A DNA stretch of 64,000 nucleotides from Vannielia litorea (GCF_900142295.1 NZ_FSRL01000001.1:2046001-2110000); one strand, 5' to 3'; counted from the first letter of the stretch, positions 38,024-48,445 are shown. Numbers and translations are program-made. The notes: generated from the letters alone by a model not told the origin.

Positions 38024-38056
38024 CCGCCGCCCCCCCCGGCGGGCTTTGCCCTTTTG
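38024..38056 (+). terminator. Probable rho-independent terminator after dacC
   Basis: CCGCCG (38024-38029) pairs with CGGCGG (38037-38042) around a 7-base C loop, followed by GCTTTGCCCTTTTG. It begins 12 bp after the dacC stop. The T-run is interrupted, so strength is uncertain. Confidence 0.45.
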
Positions 38057-38124
38057 CCTGCGCGCCTGCGACGATCGGGGCGCGCGGGTTTGCGCCTGCG
38101 GAAACCTCGGTATAACGTCCGCCC

Positions 38125-38754
38125 ATGACGCAGCCCGCTGGCCTCTTCATCACCTTCGAAGGCATCGACGGCGCCGGGAAATCCACCCAGGCGCGGGCGC
38201 TTGCCGCCTGGCTGGAGCGCCAGGGCCGCGAGGTTGTGCTCACGCGCGAGCCCGGCGGCTCGGCAGGCGCGGAGGAGATTCGCCGGCTGCTGGTGGAGGG
38301 CGCGCCCGACCGCTGGTCGGGCGAGACCGAGACGCTGCTCTTCACTGCCGCACGGCGCGATCACCTCGAGCGGGTCATCGCCCCTGCCCTCGCGACCGGC
38401 AAGGTGGTGATCTCCGACCGCTTTGCCGATTCCACCCGCGTCTACCAGGGCGCCGCACGGGGCGAACTGCGCGCCTTCGTCGATGCGCTGCACGGCCTGG
38501 CCATCCGGCGCGAGCCCGACCTGACGCTGATCCTCGACATGGACCCGGAGGTGGCGCTGGCCCGCGGCCTGGCCCGCCGCTCCGGCGAGGACCGCTTCGA
38601 GGAGGAGGGGCTGGCGTTTCAGCTCAAGCTCCGGGCGGGGTTTCTGGCGCTCGCCGGGGCCGACCCTGCCCGCTGCCGCGTGATCGACGCGGGCCGCCCC
38701 ACCGAAGAGATCACCGCAGATGTCATCGCCGCCCTCCGGGAGGGCCTGCAATGA
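38125..38754 (+). CDS. tmk: Thymidylate kinase
   Basis: A 209-aa dTMP kinase catalysing dTMP + ATP to dTDP + ADP. The P-loop is FEGIDGAGKSTQ at residues 10-21, the DR motif is in SDRFADSTRVYQG (about 97), and an arginine-rich lid is ARGLARRSGEDRFE (about 150). Normal family length. Its stop overlaps the holB start (ATGA), a conserved tmk-holB pairing in proteobacteria. Confidence 0.95.
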   Translation: MTQPAGLFITFEGIDGAGKSTQARALAAWLERQGREVVLTREPGGSAGAEEIRRLLVEGAPDRWSGETETLLFTAARRDHLERVIAPALATGKVVISDRFADSTRVYQGAARGELRAFVDALHGLAIRREPDLTLILDMDPEVALARGLARRSGEDRFEEEGLAFQLKLRAGFLALAGADPARCRVIDAGRPTEEITADVIAALREGLQ

Positions 38755-39929
38755 GCGCCGCGCCCCTTGGCCTGGCCGAGGAGACGCCCGAGGCCGATCG
38801 GCTTGGCGGCTACCCGCACCCGCGCCATACCGAAACGCTCTATGGCCAGGAGGCCGCAGAGGCGCGCTTTCTGGCGGCGTTCAACTCGGGCCGCCTGCCC
38901 CACGCCTGGCTGATCACCGGGCCGCGCGGCATCGGCAAGGCCACCCTGGCCTGGCGCATCGCCCGCTTTCTCATCGCCACGCCACTGGAGCAGGAGGCCG
39001 GTCTCTTCGGCGAACCGGAGCTGCCCGAGAGCCTTGCCGTGGATCCCGGGCACCCGGTGGCCCGGCGCATCGCGGCAGGCTCCGAGGGCAACCTGATGCT
39101 GCTCCGGCGCAAATGGGTCGAAAAGCCCGCCCCGGCCCGGTTCAAGACCGTGATCGACGTCGACAGCACCCGCGAGCTGAAACGCTTCTTCGCCTATTCC
39201 GCCGCCGAGAAGGCCCGCCGGGTGGTGCTGATCGACTCGGTGGACGAGATGAGCACCTCCGCCGCCAACGCGGTGCTGAAGGTGCTGGAGGAGCCGCCGC
39301 TGAACACGGTTCTGCTGCTCATCTCCCACGCCCCCGCCTCGCTCCTGCCCACGATCCGCTCGCGCTGCCAGGTGCTGCCCTGCGCCACGCTCTCCGAGGC
39401 CGCGCTCATCGCCGCGCTGCGCGAGGCCGGGGCGGAGCCGCCCGAGGACGCGGGCAAGCGCGCCGCCCTCACCGCGCTCTCCGAGGGGTCGGTGGCCACA
39501 GCGCTGCAGCTGATCGACGACGAGGGCCTCGCGCTCTATGCCGCCCTGGTGGCGCTGTTCCGCGATCTGCCCAGGCTCGACCGTCCCGCCACCCTCGCGC
39601 TCGCCGCCAAGTGCGGCGGACGGGCGGCGCAGGACCGTTTCCGCCTTACCGTCCGGCTGATCGACACGCTGCTGGCGCGGATTGCCCGCACCGGCGCGCT
39701 CGGCCCGCTGCCCGCCGGATCGGCCCCCGCCCCCGAGGCCGCGCCCGGCGAGGCCGCCCTGCTCGCCCGCCTCGCCCCCGATGCCACCCGCGCCCGGGCC
39801 TGGGCCGAGCTGGCCGCCACGCTGGGCGCCCGCGCCCGCGCCGGGGCCGCGGTCAACCTTGACGCCCCGGCCCTCATCACGGATATCTGCCTGAAAATCT
39901 CCGAGGCCGCCGCAGAGATGCGCCTCTGA
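38751..39929 (+). CDS. holB: DNA polymerase III delta-prime subunit
   Basis: A 392-aa AAA+ clamp-loader subunit. It has LYGQEAAEARFL near residue 28, a Walker-A-like GPRGIGKATLAWR, a DSVDEMSTSAANAVLKVLEEPP segment covering Walker B and sensor regions, and ISHAPASLLPTIRSRCQ with the SRC motif typical of clamp loaders. It works with delta and tau/gamma to load the beta clamp. ATG 38751 lies in the tmk stop. TatD follows after 25 bp, the standard tmk-holB-tatD order. Confidence 0.93.
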   Translation: MSAAPLGLAEETPEADRLGGYPHPRHTETLYGQEAAEARFLAAFNSGRLPHAWLITGPRGIGKATLAWRIARFLIATPLEQEAGLFGEPELPESLAVDPGHPVARRIAAGSEGNLMLLRRKWVEKPAPARFKTVIDVDSTRELKRFFAYSAAEKARRVVLIDSVDEMSTSAANAVLKVLEEPPLNTVLLLISHAPASLLPTIRSRCQVLPCATLSEAALIAALREAGAEPPEDAGKRAALTALSEGSVATALQLIDDEGLALYAALVALFRDLPRLDRPATLALAAKCGGRAAQDRFRLTVRLIDTLLARIARTGALGPLPAGSAPAPEAAPGEAALLARLAPDATRARAWAELAATLGARARAGAAVNLDAPALITDICLKISEAAAEMRL

Positions 39930-39954
39930 GCCCTGCCTCCAACGCCGAGCCCCC

Positions 39955-40743
39955 ATGCCCCCTGAAATAACCGACAGCCATTGCCACCTCGATTTTCCCG
40001 ATTTCAACGGCGAGGTGCCCGAGATCGTTGCCCGGGCCAGGGCGGCAGGGGTGACCCGGATGGTCACCATCTGCACCCGCCGCGACGGGCTGGCAGCCGT
40101 GCAGGCGATCTCGGAGGCGCATCCGGAGGTCTTTCACGCCTTCGGCATCCACCCGATGCGGGCACATGAAGAGGCGCTGATGACGGTGGAGGAGCTGGTG
40201 CAGGCCGCCGCCCACCCCAAATGCGTCGGCATCGGCGAGACCGGGCTCGACTACCACTACACCGCCGAGAGCGCCGAGGTGCAGCAGGCCTCGCTGCGGG
40301 TGCATATCGAGGCCGCCCGCGAGACCGGCCTGCCGCTCATCATCCACGCCCGTGCCGCCGATGACGACATGGCTGCGATCCTGCGCGAGGGCTACGAGGC
40401 CGGCCCCTACGGCTGCGTGATGCACTGCTTCAGCTCCAGCGCCGCCCTGGCCCGTGCCGCGCTCGACATGGGCTTCTACCTCTCCATGTCCGGCATCGCC
40501 GCCTTCCCCAGGAGCCAGGAGCTGCGCGACATTTTCGCCGCCGCCCCGCTCGACCGCGTGCTGGTGGAAACCGACAGCCCCTACCTCGCGCCCCCGCCCC
40601 ATCGCGGCAAGCGCAACGAACCGGCCTATACCGCCCATACGGCAAAGGTCGGCGCCGAGGTCTTCGGCATCGCCTACGAGGACTTCGCCGCCGCCACCCA
40701 GGCCAATTTCGAGCGGCTGTTTTCCAAGACGGTGGCCGCGTGA
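39955..40743 (+). CDS. tatD: TatD-family metal-dependent deoxyribonuclease
   Basis: A 262-aa TIM-barrel hydrolase. The metal ligands are in TDSHCHLDFPDF (HxH), IGETGLDYHY, a central IIHARAADDD histidine and the ETDSPYLAPPPHRGKRNEP signature near residue 203. The family has 3'-5' DNase activity and acts in DNA repair and degradation. The stop overlaps the GTG of the downstream MBL gene. The symbol is by family; paralogues such as YcfH are equally possible. Confidence 0.9.
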   Translation: MPPEITDSHCHLDFPDFNGEVPEIVARARAAGVTRMVTICTRRDGLAAVQAISEAHPEVFHAFGIHPMRAHEEALMTVEELVQAAAHPKCVGIGETGLDYHYTAESAEVQQASLRVHIEAARETGLPLIIHARAADDDMAAILREGYEAGPYGCVMHCFSSSAALARAALDMGFYLSMSGIAAFPRSQELRDIFAAAPLDRVLVETDSPYLAPPPHRGKRNEPAYTAHTAKVGAEVFGIAYEDFAAATQANFERLFSKTVAA

Positions 40744-41534
40744 CCTATCGCTTCACCATTCTCGGCTGCGGCTCCTCGGGCGGCGTGCCGCGCCTGCCGG
40801 ACAACTGGGGCGAGTGCGACCCGACCAACCCCAGGAACGCCCGCCGACGCTGCTCTCTGCTGGTTGAGCGCGACGGGCCCGAGGGCACCACGCGGGTGTT
40901 GATCGACACCTCGCCCGACCTGCGCGCGCAGCTGCTCGACGCCGGGATCGGCACGCTCGACGGCGTTGCCTTCACCCATGCCCATGCCGACCACACCCAC
41001 GGCCTCGATGACCTGCGGATGGTGGTCTACAACATGCGCGCGCGGGTGAAGGTCTGGGCCGATGCCGCCACCACCGATGATCTGATCGCCCGCTTCGGCT
41101 ATGCCTTCGTGCAGCCTCCCGGCTCGGATTACCCGCCGATCCTCGACCTGCACGGCATCGACGGCCCCTTCACCGTGGAGGGCGCGGGCGGGCCTGTCAC
41201 CCTCACCCCCTTCGAGGTGGAGCATGGCCGGATCGACGCGCTCGGCTTCCGCATCGGCGGCCTCGCCTACCTGCCGGATGTCTCCGACATCCCCGAGGCG
41301 GCCTGGCCGGTGCTCGAGGGGCTCGACATCTGGGTGCTCGACGCGCTGCGCCGCACGCCCCACCCCTCCCATGTGCACCTCGAGAAGGCGCTGGAGTGGA
41401 TCGCAAGGGCCGCGCCCGCCCGCGCGGTGCTGACCAACATGCACATCGACATGGATTACGCCGCCGTCGAGGCCGAGACGCCGGCCCGGGTGACCCCCGC
41501 CCATGACGGCCTCGTGCTGACCCTGCCCTCATGA
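40740..41534 (+). CDS. MBL-fold metallo-hydrolase (PhnP-like)
   Basis: A 264-aa metallo-beta-lactamase-fold enzyme. It starts FTILGCGSSGGVPRL, contains cysteines in the WGECDPTNPRNARRRCS segment, and has the dinuclear metal motif THAHADHTHGLDD. It ends with the NMHIDMDY histidine-bearing segment. PhnP-like enzymes cleave cyclic phosphodiesters; the conserved pairing with tatD suggests nucleotide or RNA turnover. GTG 40740 overlaps the tatD stop, and the stop overlaps the next ATG, so the three genes are coupled. Confidence 0.87.
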   Translation: MTYRFTILGCGSSGGVPRLPDNWGECDPTNPRNARRRCSLLVERDGPEGTTRVLIDTSPDLRAQLLDAGIGTLDGVAFTHAHADHTHGLDDLRMVVYNMRARVKVWADAATTDDLIARFGYAFVQPPGSDYPPILDLHGIDGPFTVEGAGGPVTLTPFEVEHGRIDALGFRIGGLAYLPDVSDIPEAAWPVLEGLDIWVLDALRRTPHPSHVHLEKALEWIARAAPARAVLTNMHIDMDYAAVEAETPARVTPAHDGLVLTLPS

Positions 41535-42460
41535 GCGCGCTGACCTCGGTCATCCTGCCGGTCTTCCTCGTGATCGGCTTCGGATATCTCGCGGTCTGGA
41601 GGCTGAAGTTCCCGCCCGATGCCTCCGACCGGCTGATGAACTTTGCCCAGAGCTACGCGATCCCGGTGCTTCTCTTTGCGGCGATGACCCGGCTCGACCT
41701 GGCGGCGGGCTTCCGGCCCGCGCTGCTGGTGTCCTTCTACGTCGGGGCCTACATCAGCTTTGCCGCCGGCATCGCCGGCGCAAGGCTGCTGTTCCGGCGC
41801 GACTGGGAGGACGCGGTGGTGATCGGCTTCGCCTGCCTCTTCTCCAACTCGCTCCTGCTCGGCCTGCCGATCACCGAAAAGGCCTATGGCCCCGAGGCGC
41901 TCACCGGCAACTACGCCATCATCGCGCTGCACGCGCCGCTCCTGCTGACCACCAGCATCGTGATGATGGAGCTGGTCCGTGCCCGCGGCACGCCGCTTTC
42001 CGCCCTGCCGCTCCGGATCGCAGGCAACCTGGGGCGCAACGGCTTCATCATCGGCATCCTCTCGGGCCTCGCCGTCAACATCACCGGCCTGCCCGTGCCC
42101 GCCGTGATCCTCGACGCGGCGGACCTGATCGGCCGCGCCGGCCTGCCCGCCGCGCTCTTCGCCCTCGGTGGCGTGCTCTACCGCTACCGGCCCGAGGGCG
42201 ATATCCGGGTGGCGCTGATGGTCTGCCTGCTGGCGCTCGGCCTGCACCCGGCGATCACATGGACGCTGGCGCATCTCACCGGCGTCGACACGCCGGGCCT
42301 GCGCTCGGCCACCCTCACCGCCGCCATGGCGCCCGGGCTCAACGCCTACATCTTCGCCAACATGTACGACCGCGCCAAGCGCGTCACCGCCACCGCCGTG
42401 CTGATTGCGACCGGCCTCACCATGCTCACCGCCTGGGGCTGGCTCGCGGTGCTGCCGTGA
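41531..42460 (+). CDS. AEC-family (auxin efflux carrier-like) transporter
   Basis: A 309-aa integral membrane protein with about ten helices: VILPVFLVIGFGYLAVWRL at the N-terminus, a helical break near NSLLLGLPITEKAYGP, and a C-terminal five-helix repeat including LTAAMAPGLNAYIFANMY. Members export or import organic acids such as malonate or malate; substrate unknown. ATGA overlap with the MBL gene makes it the last gene of the tmk-holB-tatD operon. Confidence 0.85.
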   Translation: MSALTSVILPVFLVIGFGYLAVWRLKFPPDASDRLMNFAQSYAIPVLLFAAMTRLDLAAGFRPALLVSFYVGAYISFAAGIAGARLLFRRDWEDAVVIGFACLFSNSLLLGLPITEKAYGPEALTGNYAIIALHAPLLLTTSIVMMELVRARGTPLSALPLRIAGNLGRNGFIIGILSGLAVNITGLPVPAVILDAADLIGRAGLPAALFALGGVLYRYRPEGDIRVALMVCLLALGLHPAITWTLAHLTGVDTPGLRSATLTAAMAPGLNAYIFANMYDRAKRVTATAVLIATGLTMLTAWGWLAVLP

Positions 42461-42469
42461 TCGGGCGGC

Positions 42470-42492
42470 ATCCTGGGGCCTGACCCGAGGAT
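42470..42492. terminator. Possible bidirectional terminator hairpin
   Basis: ATCCTGGG and CCC-G-AGGAT pair around a 6-base loop with one bulged G (42470-42492), in the 47-bp gap between the convergent AEC and ABC permease genes. No T-tract, so support is mainly position. Confidence 0.35.
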
Positions 42493-42507
42493 CCCGGCGC
42501 GCGTCGC

Positions 42508-43359
42508 TCAGCCCGGCGACATGCCCCTGAGCCGCTCGCTCCGCCGGCGCAGCATCTCCACCGTGGCCAGCAGGGCGATGGAGATCACCACCAGCAGCGT
42601 GGCCACCGCGAGGATGGTGGGCGAGATCTGCTCGCGCAGCCCGATGAACATCTGCCAGGGCAGCGTCTTCTGGCCCGCCGAGCCCACGAAGAGCACCACC
42701 ACCACCTCGTCGAAGCTGGTGATGAAAGCAAAGAGCGCGCCCGAGATCACGCCGGGCAGGATCAGCGGCATCTGCACCTTGAAGAAGGTGCGCACCGGGT
42801 CCGCCCCCATGGAGGCCGCCGCGCGGGTCAGCGAACGGTCGAAGCCCACCAGAGTGGCCGTCACGGTGATGATGACGAAGGGGATGCCGAGGGCGGCATG
42901 GGCCAGCACCACGCCCAGGTAGGTGCCCTGGAGCCCGACGCGGGAGTAGAAGAAATACATGCCCGCCGCCGAGATGATCAGCGGCACGATCATCGGCGAG
43001 ATCAGGATCGCCATGATCGCCCGGCGGAACGGCACATGCTCGGAGCTGAGCCCGATCGCCGCCAGCGTGCCGAAGCCCACCGAGAGGATCGTCGCCACCG
43101 GGGCGATGCTCACCGAGTTGCGCAGCGCCTGCTGCCAGTCGGAGTTGGTGAAGAAGTCGCGGTAGTGCTTGAGCGAGTAGCCTTCCGGGTCGAAGGCCAG
43201 CATCTTCGGCGTGAAGGTGAAGAAGTCCTCGGCATTGAAGCTGAGCGGAATGATCACCAGGATCGGCGCGATCAGGAAGAAGAAGATCAGCCCGCAGATC
43301 ACCCGGAAGCCATAGTACCAGATCCGCTGGCCCGTCGTCGCATATGTCGGAATTGCCAT
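42508..43359 (-). CDS. ABC transporter permease, polyamine type (PotC/PotI-like)
   Basis: A 283-aa inner-membrane permease with six helices. The cytoplasmic coupling motif is EAASMGADPVRTFFKVQMPLILP-like, seen as AAASMGADPVRTFFKVQMPL around residues 185-205. With PotB-like, substrate-binding and ATPase partners it forms an importer for polyamines or related cations. It lies 5 bp after the other permease gene and is the last gene of the operon. Confidence 0.88.
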   Translation of the reverse strand: MAIPTYATTGQRIWYYGFRVICGLIFFFLIAPILVIIPLSFNAEDFFTFTPKMLAFDPEGYSLKHYRDFFTNSDWQQALRNSVSIAPVATILSVGFGTLAAIGLSSEHVPFRRAIMAILISPMIVPLIISAAGMYFFYSRVGLQGTYLGVVLAHAALGIPFVIITVTATLVGFDRSLTRAAASMGADPVRTFFKVQMPLILPGVISGALFAFITSFDEVVVVLFVGSAGQKTLPWQMFIGLREQISPTILAVATLLVVISIALLATVEMLRRRSERLRGMSPG

Positions 43360-43364
43360 TTGCC

Positions 43365-45014
43365 CTACCCCAGCTTCACGTTGTCGATGCCCACGATCTT
43401 GTCATAGGCCCAGTAGAGCAGCAGCACGGCCGCCAGAAGGATCGTGCCCAGCGCCGCCGCGAGGCCCCAGTTGAGCGAGGTCGAGATGTGGTAGGCGATC
43501 CGGTTGGAGATGAAGACACCCTTGGTGCCGCCCACCAGCTCCGGCGTGATGTAGTAGCCGATGGCCAGGATGAAGACGAGGATCGACCCCGCCCCGATGC
43601 CCGGCACCGACTGCGGAAAGTAGACCCGCCAGAAGGCCACCCAGTTGGTCGCGCCGAGGCTCTTGGCCGCGCGCAGGTAGGTGGGCGGAATGGTCTGCAT
43701 CACCGAATACATCGGCAGGATCATGAAGGGCAGCAGGATATGGGTCATGGCGATGATCGTGCCGGTGACGTTGTTGATCATCACAAGCCGGTTGGCATCG
43801 GAGATGATATGGGCCCAGACGAGGATGTCGTTGATCACCCCCTGTGATTGCAGCAGCACCTTCCAGGCCGAGGTCCGCACCAGAAGCGAGGTCCAGAACG
43901 GCAGGAGCACGAGGATCATCAGCATGTTGCTGGTCCGCATCGGCAGGTTGGCCAGCAGCCAGGCCACCGGGTAGCCCAGCAGGATGCAGGAGCAGGTGAT
44001 GGCCAGCGACATGACGATGGTGCGCCAGAACAGCGTGAGGTAGATCCGCTGGTTGCCCTCCTGCTGCTCGATGCCCTCGGGCGTCAGCTTCAGGTCGACC
44101 GAGTTGAGGAAGTAGCCGGAGGTGAACTCGCCCGAGTAGGCCTTGATCGTGCCCCAGACCTCGAGATCCTCCCAGTCCTCGTCGATCCCGACAAAGCCCT
44201 CGCGCCAGGTCTGGCTCTCGAAGCTCGGCACCGCCGCCAGCGCCTCCTCGAGCAGCGCCGTCTCGGAGCCGTCGTAGGCATCCATCTGCACCGGCCCGGT
44301 GAGATCGAGCCAGAGCATCGCGTAGACATAGGCCCAGGGGTCTTCCTCGAAGGGGTTGTCCCCGTCCTCGCTCTGTGTGAATTCGGCGAATTGCGCATAG
44401 GCCCGCGCGGTGTTGGGCAGGGCGCCGGCGATGCCGTCGCGCAGCTCGAAGCCGGCCTCCGCGCCCTCCTCGGCCTGCGCGGCCAGCCAGTCGTCGGAGC
44501 CCATCAGCCGGGCCCAGGTTTCGGGCTCCTTCCAGGCCGGGTTCAAGTCTTCGAACTGGTCCTGGTAGAGCTCGCCCATGTCTTCCACGCCGCGCCCGGT
44601 CTGGCGGAACAGCGAGGAGGTGCCGGAGCTTTCGTAGTTCAGCCGGGAGCCGAGGCGGGTGTGGGTCTTGTACTCGACCGCCACCGAGAGGTCGCGGTAG
44701 AGCGCGAGATAGGCCTCTTCGCCCGGCGGCTCGCCGGAGGCGTAGTCCCAATCCTCCAGCGCCTCGACGGTCTCGGGCAGGGTGTTGCCGACGATCTCGT
44801 TCTCGACCGAGCGAAACAGCATGTCGGCGATGGGCGCGATGAAGGTGAGCAGCACGAACAGCAGCAGCGGCGCGATCAGGAGCAGCGCCCGCATCTTCTG
44901 GCGGCGCAGGGCGCGGCCCAGCGAGCGCTTCAGCGGCGTGCCGTCGGCGGCCAGAAGCCGGCCCGCGGAGTCGGTTTCGGCCTGCACATGGGGCGAGGTG
45001 GCGGCATCAGACAT
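43365..45014 (-). CDS. ABC transporter permease with large periplasmic insert (PotB/PotH-like)
   Basis: A 549-aa permease, far longer than the usual ~300. After the first helix (LLLIAPLLLFVLLTFIAPIA) an insert of roughly 240 residues (about 75-315), acidic and Trp/Tyr/Glu-rich, precedes the normal five-helix core. The core has the coupling motif RAAKSLGATNWVAFWRVYFP near residue 460. The insert would lie in the periplasm and may contact the substrate-binding protein. ATG 45014 overlaps the DUF1330 gene by 8 bp. The permease domain itself looks complete. Confidence 0.85.
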   Translation of the reverse strand: MSDAATSPHVQAETDSAGRLLAADGTPLKRSLGRALRRQKMRALLLIAPLLLFVLLTFIAPIADMLFRSVENEIVGNTLPETVEALEDWDYASGEPPGEEAYLALYRDLSVAVEYKTHTRLGSRLNYESSGTSSLFRQTGRGVEDMGELYQDQFEDLNPAWKEPETWARLMGSDDWLAAQAEEGAEAGFELRDGIAGALPNTARAYAQFAEFTQSEDGDNPFEEDPWAYVYAMLWLDLTGPVQMDAYDGSETALLEEALAAVPSFESQTWREGFVGIDEDWEDLEVWGTIKAYSGEFTSGYFLNSVDLKLTPEGIEQQEGNQRIYLTLFWRTIVMSLAITCSCILLGYPVAWLLANLPMRTSNMLMILVLLPFWTSLLVRTSAWKVLLQSQGVINDILVWAHIISDANRLVMINNVTGTIIAMTHILLPFMILPMYSVMQTIPPTYLRAAKSLGATNWVAFWRVYFPQSVPGIGAGSILVFILAIGYYITPELVGGTKGVFISNRIAYHISTSLNWGLAAALGTILLAAVLLLYWAYDKIVGIDNVKLG

Positions 45015-45309
45015 CCGTGTGCCCTTCGACCAGGATGATGGTGCTCTCGGCGGTGGCCTTCCGGATCAGCGAGATCTCCTGGTAGGCCGGATCCTCGTAG
45101 GCGGCCTTGGCCGCCTCGAAGCTGTCGAATTCGAAGACCACGTGGCGCTGGCCCTCGGGCACATCGCCCTCGGGCGCCTCGGACTTGCCGCCGCGGACAA
45201 GGAAGCGCGCGCCATGGGCCTTGAGGATGGGCGTGTCGCCGGTGACGTAGGCCTTGTAGCCTTCCGGGTCGTTCACGACGATATGGCCGATGATGTAGCC
45301 CTTGGGCAT
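45007..45309 (-). CDS. DUF1330 (dabb-fold) small protein
   Basis: A 100-aa protein: KGYIIGHIVVNDPEGYKAYV at the start, FLVRGGKSE in the middle, and FDSFEAAKAAYEDPAYQE, typical of the DUF1330 ferredoxin-like (dimeric alpha-beta barrel) family. Activity is unknown. ATG 45309 has AAGGGGG upstream. It sits between the binding-protein and permease genes and overlaps the permease start, so it is part of the transport operon and may process the imported compound. Confidence 0.83.
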   Translation of the reverse strand: MPKGYIIGHIVVNDPEGYKAYVTGDTPILKAHGARFLVRGGKSEAPEGDVPEGQRHVVFEFDSFEAAKAAYEDPAYQEISLIRKATAESTIILVEGHTDV

Positions 45310-45400
45310 GGTCGTCCCCCTTGGTGGTCTTGGTGGGGCGGCCCCGCTGGGGACCGCCCGGATTTGCAGGGTGGGCACTCTGCCCACCGCGCCGAGAGGC

Positions 45401-46519
45401 TTACTGCGCGAGCCAGGCCTGGAACTTGGCGTCCAGGTCGTCGCGGTAGTCGGCCCACCAGGTGTAGTTGTTCACGAAGGTGTTCTCCGCGTTGTTCGGA
45501 TCGGTCGGCATGTGGGGTGCCATGTCGATGCCGAGGTCAGCGTGCTGACCCACCAGCGGAGCCGAAGACGCGCGCGCCGGGCCGTAGCTGATGTACTTGG
45601 CCTGGTCGGCCAGGCGCTGGGTGTCGGTCGCGTAGAACAGGAAGTCCTTCACGCGGGCCAGGCGATCCTCGGGCAGACCGGCGGGCACGACCCAGCCGTC
45701 GATGTCGAACATCTGCCAGTCCCAGGCCATGCCGATCGGCTGGTTCTGCTCGACGATCGCCGAGAACAGGCGGCCGTTGTAGGCGGAGCCCATGAAGACC
45801 TCGCCGTCGGCGAGCATCTGGATCGGCTCGGCGGAGGCCGACCACCAGATCGTCTCGGCCTTGATGGTGTCGAGCTTGGCGAAGGCACGGGCCTGGCCCT
45901 CGTCGGTCTCGAGGGTGTCATAGACATCCTCGTAGGCCACACCGTCGCAGAGCAGCGCCCACTCCATGTTGGCGATCGGCTGCTTGTTCAGCGCGCGCTT
46001 GCCCGGATACTTCTCCAGGTCGAACACGTCGCAGGCGCCGGTCGGCGGCTCGACGCCCTCGGGCACCATGTCGGTGCGGTAGCCGAAGGTGGTGGAGAAC
46101 ACGATCTGCGGAATGAAGCAGTCGCTCACCATCAGGTCGCCGAAGTCGTCCTCGGCCGAGGTGCCGTCGGGCGCGGCGGCCAGGTCTTCGGAGTCCCACT
46201 CCATCGCCAGGCCCTCGTCGCACAGGCGGATGGCGTCGGCGGCTTCAACGTCCACCAGATCCCAGGTGATGTTGCCGGCCTCGTTCATGGCGCGCAGCTT
46301 GGCCACGGCCTCAGGGGAGCTTTCGTCCCAGGTGACCGACACGCCGGAGTTCTCGGCGAGGTAGGGCTCGGTATAGGCCTTCTGCTGGCTCGCCTGGTAG
46401 GCGCCGCCCCAGCTGACCAGCGTCATGCTGTCGGCCATGTTGCCGTGGCTCTCGGCCAGGGCGAGGCCGGCCGACACGGTCAGCGCGGTGGTCGCCAGAA
46501 TGGATGTCTTGATCGTCAT
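45401..46519 (-). CDS. ABC transporter substrate-binding protein, polyamine type (PotD/PotF-like)
   Basis: A 372-aa periplasmic binding protein with a signal peptide (LATTALTVSAGLALA, cleavage before ESHG). The mature part starts MTLVSWGGAYQASQQKAY, characteristic of the PotD/PotF family, and continues with two alpha/beta lobes. Conserved acidic and Trp residues that cage the polyamine amines are plausible (DVEAADAIRLCDEG; WWSASAEPIQ), but exact ligand residues cannot be fixed. It is encoded between the ATPase and DUF1330 genes, all on one strand. Confidence 0.88.
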   Translation of the reverse strand: MTIKTSILATTALTVSAGLALAESHGNMADSMTLVSWGGAYQASQQKAYTEPYLAENSGVSVTWDESSPEAVAKLRAMNEAGNITWDLVDVEAADAIRLCDEGLAMEWDSEDLAAAPDGTSAEDDFGDLMVSDCFIPQIVFSTTFGYRTDMVPEGVEPPTGACDVFDLEKYPGKRALNKQPIANMEWALLCDGVAYEDVYDTLETDEGQARAFAKLDTIKAETIWWSASAEPIQMLADGEVFMGSAYNGRLFSAIVEQNQPIGMAWDWQMFDIDGWVVPAGLPEDRLARVKDFLFYATDTQRLADQAKYISYGPARASSAPLVGQHADLGIDMAPHMPTDPNNAENTFVNNYTWWADYRDDLDAKFQAWLAQ

Positions 46520-46599
46520 GCGTATGCACTCCTTGTTGTCATGCCCGTGTTATATGTCCGCGCCCCACCCCGGGCAGGCAGGGGAGCGAGCCGCTGCGC

Positions 46600-47703
<1,104 letters not shown>

Positions 47704-48037
47704 GGCCGCTCCTTTGTCTGGTTTTTCTCGGCCGCCTCCCCAGGCAGCCGCTCCCTGTGATCCCAGACTAAAACAAGCGCGGGCCTGCATTACAATGGGC
47801 ATTTGCGAGATTTTTGGGCAATTTCGCATGCTTTCGGCACAGGTCGCGCTTGCGCACATTTGCGGCGCAGCCCTCCGCCGGATTGCACGGATGTTGCGCG
47901 AACGATGAAGCCGCCGTGCCTTCCCTCACCCGGTCGGGCTGCTGTCACCTCCTGACACAACGCTGTCAGCAGCCTGCTTTCCTCGCTACTGCCGGCCGGG
48001 TCACCTGTTGTCACCATCCACGAAAGGACCGCGCCAG
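47704..48037. promoter_or_regulatory. Divergent control region between ABC operon and ridA
   Basis: This 334-bp gap has no gene. It contains an AT-richer patch with the dyad TGCGA (47804-47808)/TCGCA (47824-47828), a possible operator, flanked by CATTGTAAT-like and TTTTTGGGCAATTT sequence that could carry a promoter for the ABC operon. Nothing matches the EcfG consensus. Assignment is tentative. Confidence 0.35.
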
Positions 48038-48445
48038 ATGACCCCCTCCCTCACCCGCCTCAACCCCGCCGCGATGCCCGACAGCAGCGCCCTGGGCTAT
48101 TCGCAAATCTCGCTGGTCGAGCCCGGCCGCATGGCCTTCGTTTCGGGCCAGGTCGCGGCGCTGCCCGGCGGCGACCCGGTGCCCGAGGGCCTCGCCGCCC
48201 AGACCCGCGCGGCGGTGGCCAACTGCGCCGCCGCCCTTGCCGCGCTCGGCGCCGCACCCGCCGACATCGCCATGCTGCGGCTCTACGTGGTCGGCCTGGA
48301 CGGGGCGGCAATGGGCGAGTGCTATCCCGTCGTGCTCGAGTGGCTTGCCGGTGCGGCGCCCTCGATCACCGGCATCGGCGTGGCGGCGCTGGCTGGTCCG
48401 GACCTGCTGATCGAGATCGAGATGGTGGTGCGCGTCCCCGGCTGA
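48038..48445 (+). CDS. RidA-superfamily protein
   Basis: A 135-aa trimeric-fold protein of the RidA/YjgF superfamily, with FVSGQVAALPGG and LRLYVVGLD in the expected places. True RidA enamine/imine deaminases carry an Arg in the VARLP segment; here the equivalent reads VAALAGPD, so the key Arg seems absent and the protein may belong to another Rid subgroup. The threonine ammonia-lyase gene 58 bp downstream produces exactly the 2-aminocrotonate enamine that RidA neutralises, so the neighbourhood fits. ATG 48038 has AAAGGA. Confidence 0.83.
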   Translation: MTPSLTRLNPAAMPDSSALGYSQISLVEPGRMAFVSGQVAALPGGDPVPEGLAAQTRAAVANCAAALAALGAAPADIAMLRLYVVGLDGAAMGECYPVVLEWLAGAAPSITGIGVAALAGPDLLIEIEMVVRVPG

